The position numbers and the translations under genes were made by a program. A stretch of 64,000 nt of DNA from Silene conica (taxonomy: Eukaryota; Streptophyta; Magnoliopsida; Caryophyllales; Caryophyllaceae). The notes below the pieces were generated by a model that saw only the letters and a program-made list of their open reading frames with translations, was not told the DNA's origin and ran no database searches. The stretch lies in the NCBI GenBank assembly GCA_029255685.2, contig CM055315.2:48961705-49025704 (forward strand), given 5' to 3'. Shown in pieces: positions 60,225 through 64,000 of this stretch; positions within the stretch are counted from its first letter, which is position 1; every line of letters starts with the position of its first letter.

Positions 60225-60527
60225 ACTGTAAAACCCCTCGCGAAAGCGGAAATATAAAACACACAAAGTACTAAAAATGCAGCGGAATTTAAAACTTTTT
60301 AAACATAAACATCATGCGAGGTGAATTTAAACTGTAACTGGAAACTGATATAAACAAAATAGATAAGTAAAACAGTTCTAAGTACGAAAACCAAATATAT
60401 ACAAAGCCTGGGATGGAACATCCCTACGGGCACCAAATCATGAACTGTATTAAAACTAAGAGTCTAGCTAATCGATGAAGTGTAAGTCATATGATGAAAG
60501 GATCATCACTCGCTAGCTCTCAAGTGA

Positions 60528-61086
60528 TGTAACAACCCGACCCGCCACCGTCGTAACACAAACCCAATAATAAGATGGGTGTGCACTTTTGGGCCCGTTA
60601 TTTGTCCTCACTTAAGCCCAAAAGCACAAGGCCTTGTTACTAAGTGGTGGGTGGAAGTTATTATAAACATATCACAAGCCTCACATTTTACCGATGTGGG
60701 ACAACTTTCCTCTCATACTCTTGGGGTGTTACAAACTCCCCCACTTAAAGGACACAACGTCCTCGTTGTGCCTCAAACTTGACCACAACCAGGGCCAGAA
60801 TCCTCCCCCGCTAGGTGTGCGACCCGGGTACTCCCGACCACAGGCTCACCACACGGTCGCAGGGTCGCTCTGATACCATTTGTAACAACCCGAGCCGCCA
60901 CCGTCGTAACACAAACCCAATAATAAGATGGGTGTGCACTTTTGGGCCCGTTATTTGTCCTCACTTAAGCCCAAAAGCACAAGGCCTTGTTACTAAGTGG
61001 TGGGTGGAAGTTATTATAAACATATCACAAGCCTCACATTCTACCGATGTGGGACAACTTTCCTCTCATACTCTTGGGGTGTTACA
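60528..61086 (-). mobile_element. TRIM, complete, in chromovirus LTR
   Basis: LTRs 60528-60733 and 60881-61086 (206 bp each, differing at only a few sites) enclose 147 bp with the initiator tRNA-Met primer site at 60867-60878 and a polypurine tract beside the left LTR. Flanked by AGTGA at 60523-60527 and 61087-61091. Same family as 3726-4626 with small diagnostic differences (CCGCCACCGTCG for CCACCACGGTCG). No coding capacity. Confidence 0.92.
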
Positions 61087-61504
61087 AGTGAACCCCGTTC
61101 AATCCTGCATGTACCTACATACATGAAAACATGTACGCCACAATCAGTGGGGAGTGAGTAGAGTTCTCCTAGCCACCTTTTGTAACGACACGTAGCAAGT
61201 AAAGCAAACAGAATACTCCAACATATATAAACATGTGAAGTATAACAATATCTCAACAACTGATCATCGACTATCCTGCAATTACTAGTGCACGGCTCTC
61301 AACCAACTTCATAAACCGTTTGGAAGGAGAGCCGGTTTCCCTACTTTTTACCCAGTCGGGGGGTCTTTCAGTCCAACTATTTATGAAACCGATCTAAGAG
61401 TCATCCAATGCCTTGGATGAACAAACTACAACTCAAGCAATACAATCATTAACCTCATCATGCATATCTGACACTGTACCAATCTCAAGGCAAGGAGATA
61501 TAAA

Positions 61505-62015
61505 ACAAACACTAGTAATGGGTCCAGAGGTGAACTTAACACATATCCCACTGCCAAACAATGTCGGGTCCAGAGGTGAACTTAACACATATCCCAACAT
61601 GCAATTCGAGTAAAGGGTCCAGAGGTGAACTTAACACATATCCCTATACATACACTTCAAGAAAAGGGTCCAGAGGTGAACTTGACACATATCCCTAATC
61701 ATCCATAAGCAAAGGGTCCAGAGGTGAACTTAACACATATCCCAATGCTACAAACAAGTATTGGGTCCAGAGGTGAACTTAACACATATCCCAATACACA
61801 GCTATCACACACCTGGTCCAGAGGTGAACTTAACACATATCCCGTGTACGACAACCGATCACGTGTCAGGTCCAGAGGTGAACTTAAGACATATCCTGAC
61901 ACGCGACAAGCAAAACACGTAATGGGTCCAGAGGTGAACTTAACACATATCCCATCACGCGACAGGCAAAACACGTAATGGGTCCAGAGGTGAACTTAAC
62001 ACATATCCCATCACG
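61505..62015. repeat. array of ten repeats: constant core flanked by variable, complementary arms
   Basis: Ten units with core AGGTGAACTTAACACATAT preceded by GGTCCAG and followed by CCC or CC. Spacers are about 48-57 bp apart. Left and right arms of one unit are complementary, and the arm sequence differs between units: ATGTCGGG/CCCAACAT, GTATTGGG/CCCAATAC, CGTGTCAGG/CCTGACACG, CGTAATGGG/CCCATCACG. Each unit could fold into a stem of 7-9 bp with a loop of about 24 nt. Confidence 0.9.
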
Positions 62016-62309
62016 CGACATACAACTCAACCATTAACATCCAAAGATAGAAACTAACCTATAACTCTAACTTCTTAAACCGTTATACAACACTTAATTG
62101 ATCCCGGGAACTAAGATGAGGGAGAGCCCGTTTCCCTTTCGGTTACCCGACCGGGGGGTCTCTATCCTCACTCCATTCCCGAACCCAATATAGTGTCGCC
62201 CATCCTCCGGGGACCTCAAACATGTATCAAAAGTACAAGGAACGAGTTTCAATCAAAACCGATCAATTGTTTAAAAGTTACAAATAAATTACGAAATAAA
62301 AACAAGCTA

Positions 62310-62635
62310 CACCTACCGGCTGGGAACCCAATCCCCTACACTTTACGAAAAATCCTAAAAGTGGCTACCAGCCGGTCGGCAGGCAGCCGTCCCACCGGCT
62401 GGCAACACAAAGCATATTTCTCAAACTTTCGCAAATTACGTACAATGCACTCCCAGCCGGCTGGCAGGCGGCCGGTCTGCCGGCTGGCAGGCGGCCGCTC
62501 TGCCGGCTGGCAGGCGGCCGGTCTGCCGGCTGGGCATCCTAATCCTACGTATCTTAGAATTTCGCAAAAACCACTAAAAGCACCCCCAGTCGGTCGACCG
62601 GCGGCCGGTCGGTCGACCGGCTCAGAGAGCCTGAT
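62310..62635. repeat. GC-rich minisatellite clusters in right chromovirus LTR
   Basis: Here GGCAGGCGGCCGGTCTGCCG is repeated three times (62462-62535) where the left LTR has it once, and the first cluster of the left LTR is absent. Followed by GGTCGACCGG palindromes at about 62590-62625. Confidence 0.85.
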
Positions 62636-63385
62636 CGTAAAAATCGCATTTTCCCGTGAACTCAAAACCTCATTAAATCGATACCAAACTTTAAGAATTA
62701 CAACATATAAAGTTTACCCAATATCACAAATCACCCAATAACACTATCTATCAGCAATTATTTCAAAACAATCCTCAAACGATTATTACATGTATCCGTC
62801 GCAAACATGAAATTTCTGAAAATGAATGATTAAGCAAATGAAACATCATCCAAGCATGAATTCATCAAGTAAGAGCATTCCTAACATGTTACTAAGTCCA
62901 TTAATCATCAACCTCAAACAAAAATCAGAAACAATAACAAGAACACAACAAAACTTACTATTTTAACAAAAAGGCCGAGTTACTCGTAATCGTCACCTTA
63001 AATGCAATCCCGCTCAAAGCTCGTCTTCCACAATGAAGATATCTACGTCCGAGTCTTCCAAGCCTTCGCCTACAATCAAGAAAAACGAGTTTAAGGACTG
63101 AAAAACGGATTCTAGGAAAACAGCCTATTTTTCGAAATAAGGGAAATGAAAATCGGAAGTGACGGATGGCTTGCAAATTTGATGAGGATTCCGAAAATGA
63201 TATTATTACCTCGATTCGGTGAACGGATGATGAAGAAAAGAGGAAAAGAAGATGAAGATTATGGAGGTTTTGTGAGGAAATGAAATGTCAGTATGTTTTG
63301 TTTTTGAGGATGACACTATGTCGACTAAAGGGTCATATGAGGGTTTAAGGGTAGTCCTTTCCGTTTAAATGAAACGGGTTTGGAT

Positions 63386-64000
63386 TGTTGGGAAATGTGT
63401 CCTCAACAATAGTGCGATCATGTAATTAAATCTCATGACGAGAATGCGCAAGGGATGATACGAATTATTAGTCAACTGACCAACATTAATCGGTAATGAT
63501 TGGCTAGCTAGAGTTTGACATTACTGTCATATGACGGTGATGGTCAGTTGATCCCTTTAGGTCACACCTTTAGGACAATTCCCTTAATTGATAAAATGAT
63601 CAAATGTATATTGATACGATTTGATCATATTCCTTAAACTCGTGTATCGAGAAATTAGAGGTTAAATCTTAATGTAAGATTTATGTTTAAAATTGAAATG
63701 TTTCAATTGTTAAACAGTAAACGATATTATATCGAAACTAGAATGAATTGGGTTATAATTGATACAAAAGTTGTAAATCGTATTGACGATAATTATAAAT
63801 AATCATTTTACAATTGTAATTTCGAATTACTTGTCAATTAATAAATAGGATTTATTTAATCATAATATTTATACGATAAATATTTATATATCTATGTTTA
63901 AGATAAGATAATTATATTGTATTGTCATTGTGACATATTATATGTCACATTTTATACAAATTATACAATTGACAAAATTGTAAAATTAAGTCCATTTTAA
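63386..64000 (+). mobile_element. copia LTR start, runs off the window
   Basis: Begins TGTTGGGAAATGTGTCC inside the chromovirus LTR. It matches the minus-strand copia remnant at 19670-20060 and is more distantly like the LTR at 20381 (shared GGTTGGCTNGCTAGA-like and GGTCACACCT blocks). The target should be TGGAT (63381-63385). Whether a whole element or a solo LTR follows cannot be seen. Confidence 0.8.

Larger units (their letters stand above)
53622..63385 (-). mobile_element. Tekay-like chromovirus (gypsy) with very long LTRs, broken
   Basis: Left 3' LTR (53622-55560, its outer part missing), internal region 55561-60226, right 5' LTR (60227-63385, cut by a copia insertion). Primer site at 60213-60224; polypurine tract at 55561-55575 beside a GTTTCG-TCCT-CGAAAC dyad at 55580-55595. 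The polyprotein on the minus strand has gag, protease, reverse transcriptase, RNase H, integrase and chromodomain-like parts in gypsy order. The coding region has about three breaks. The LTR would be about 2.8 kb without the inserted TRIM. The two LTRs differ by gains and losses of tandem repeats. Confidence 0.9.
60227..63385 (-). repeat. chromovirus 5' LTR (right), with TRIM insertion, end cut by copia
   Basis: Starts TGTAAAACCCCTCGCG beside the primer site. It contains the TRIM (60528-61086), the hairpin-repeat array (61505-62015), two copies of a block around GGAGAGCCGGTTTCCCT (about 61325 and 62120, the second with CCGTT variant) and the GC-rich minisatellites (62310-62635). The terminal 185 bp or so, seen in the left LTR, are displaced by the copia at 63386. 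Confidence 0.88.

Noticed and set aside
61505-62015. CRISPR-like array (regular repeats and spacers)
   Set aside because: The spacing is short and irregular, the spacers are complementary across the repeat, and the context is a plant LTR. It is a hairpin minisatellite, not CRISPR.

Overview
This window looks like intergenic, repeat-packed nuclear DNA of a flowering plant, most likely a eudicot; I cannot name the species. The signs are Ty1/copia and Ty3/gypsy LTR elements whose primer-binding sites all match plant initiator tRNA-Met, a plant L1-type LINE, CACTA transposons, TRIMs, a tRNA-derived SINE-like insertion and a short satellite array. I see no intact host gene, rRNA or tRNA gene.

Layout. 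1-294: 3' end of a gypsy element. 295-2035: degraded copia noncoding DNA. 2036-3142: fragment of a LINE carrying ORF1 (minus strand). 3143-3288: end of a CACTA-like element. 3323-7482: complete non-autonomous CACTA element (target duplication TAT) holding a three-LTR tandem TRIM (3726-4626), a captured aspartic-protease gene end and exon-like frames. 7483-8550 and 16814-19090: 3' part of a Tat/Athila-like gypsy element, split by a young non-coding LTR element (8551-16813, target duplication ACTAT). 19091-20380 and 28815-31616: minus-strand copia remnant, split by a copia element with both LTRs (20381-28814, target duplication AAGAA). 31617-34084: CACTA copy 1. 34085-35347: four 314-bp satellite monomers. 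From 35348: CACTA copy 2, split at 36619 by a SIRE-like copia element (36620-52822, target duplication ATTAT) whose 5' LTR holds a LINE (47588-52306). 53622-63385: minus-strand Tekay-like chromovirus with very long LTRs; its 5' LTR holds a TRIM (60528-61086, target duplication AGTGA) and is entered at 63386 by another copia LTR that runs off the window.

How it fits together. The window is a nest of insertions. The youngest events are those still framed by exact target duplications or with near-identical LTRs: the non-coding LTR element, the SIRE-like copia, and the LINE inside the latter. The most unusual structures lie inside the repeats. The chromovirus LTR holds an array of about ten units in which a constant core is flanked by short arms that differ from unit to unit but stay complementary within a unit. 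The SIRE-like element holds a recurring hairpin with a compensatory base-pair change in gag, in the pol linker and, in a related form, in both LTRs. A CACTA-satellite-CACTA block looks like a duplicated higher-order unit. LTR elements are described here as fossils only; their damage is counted roughly and not itemised.
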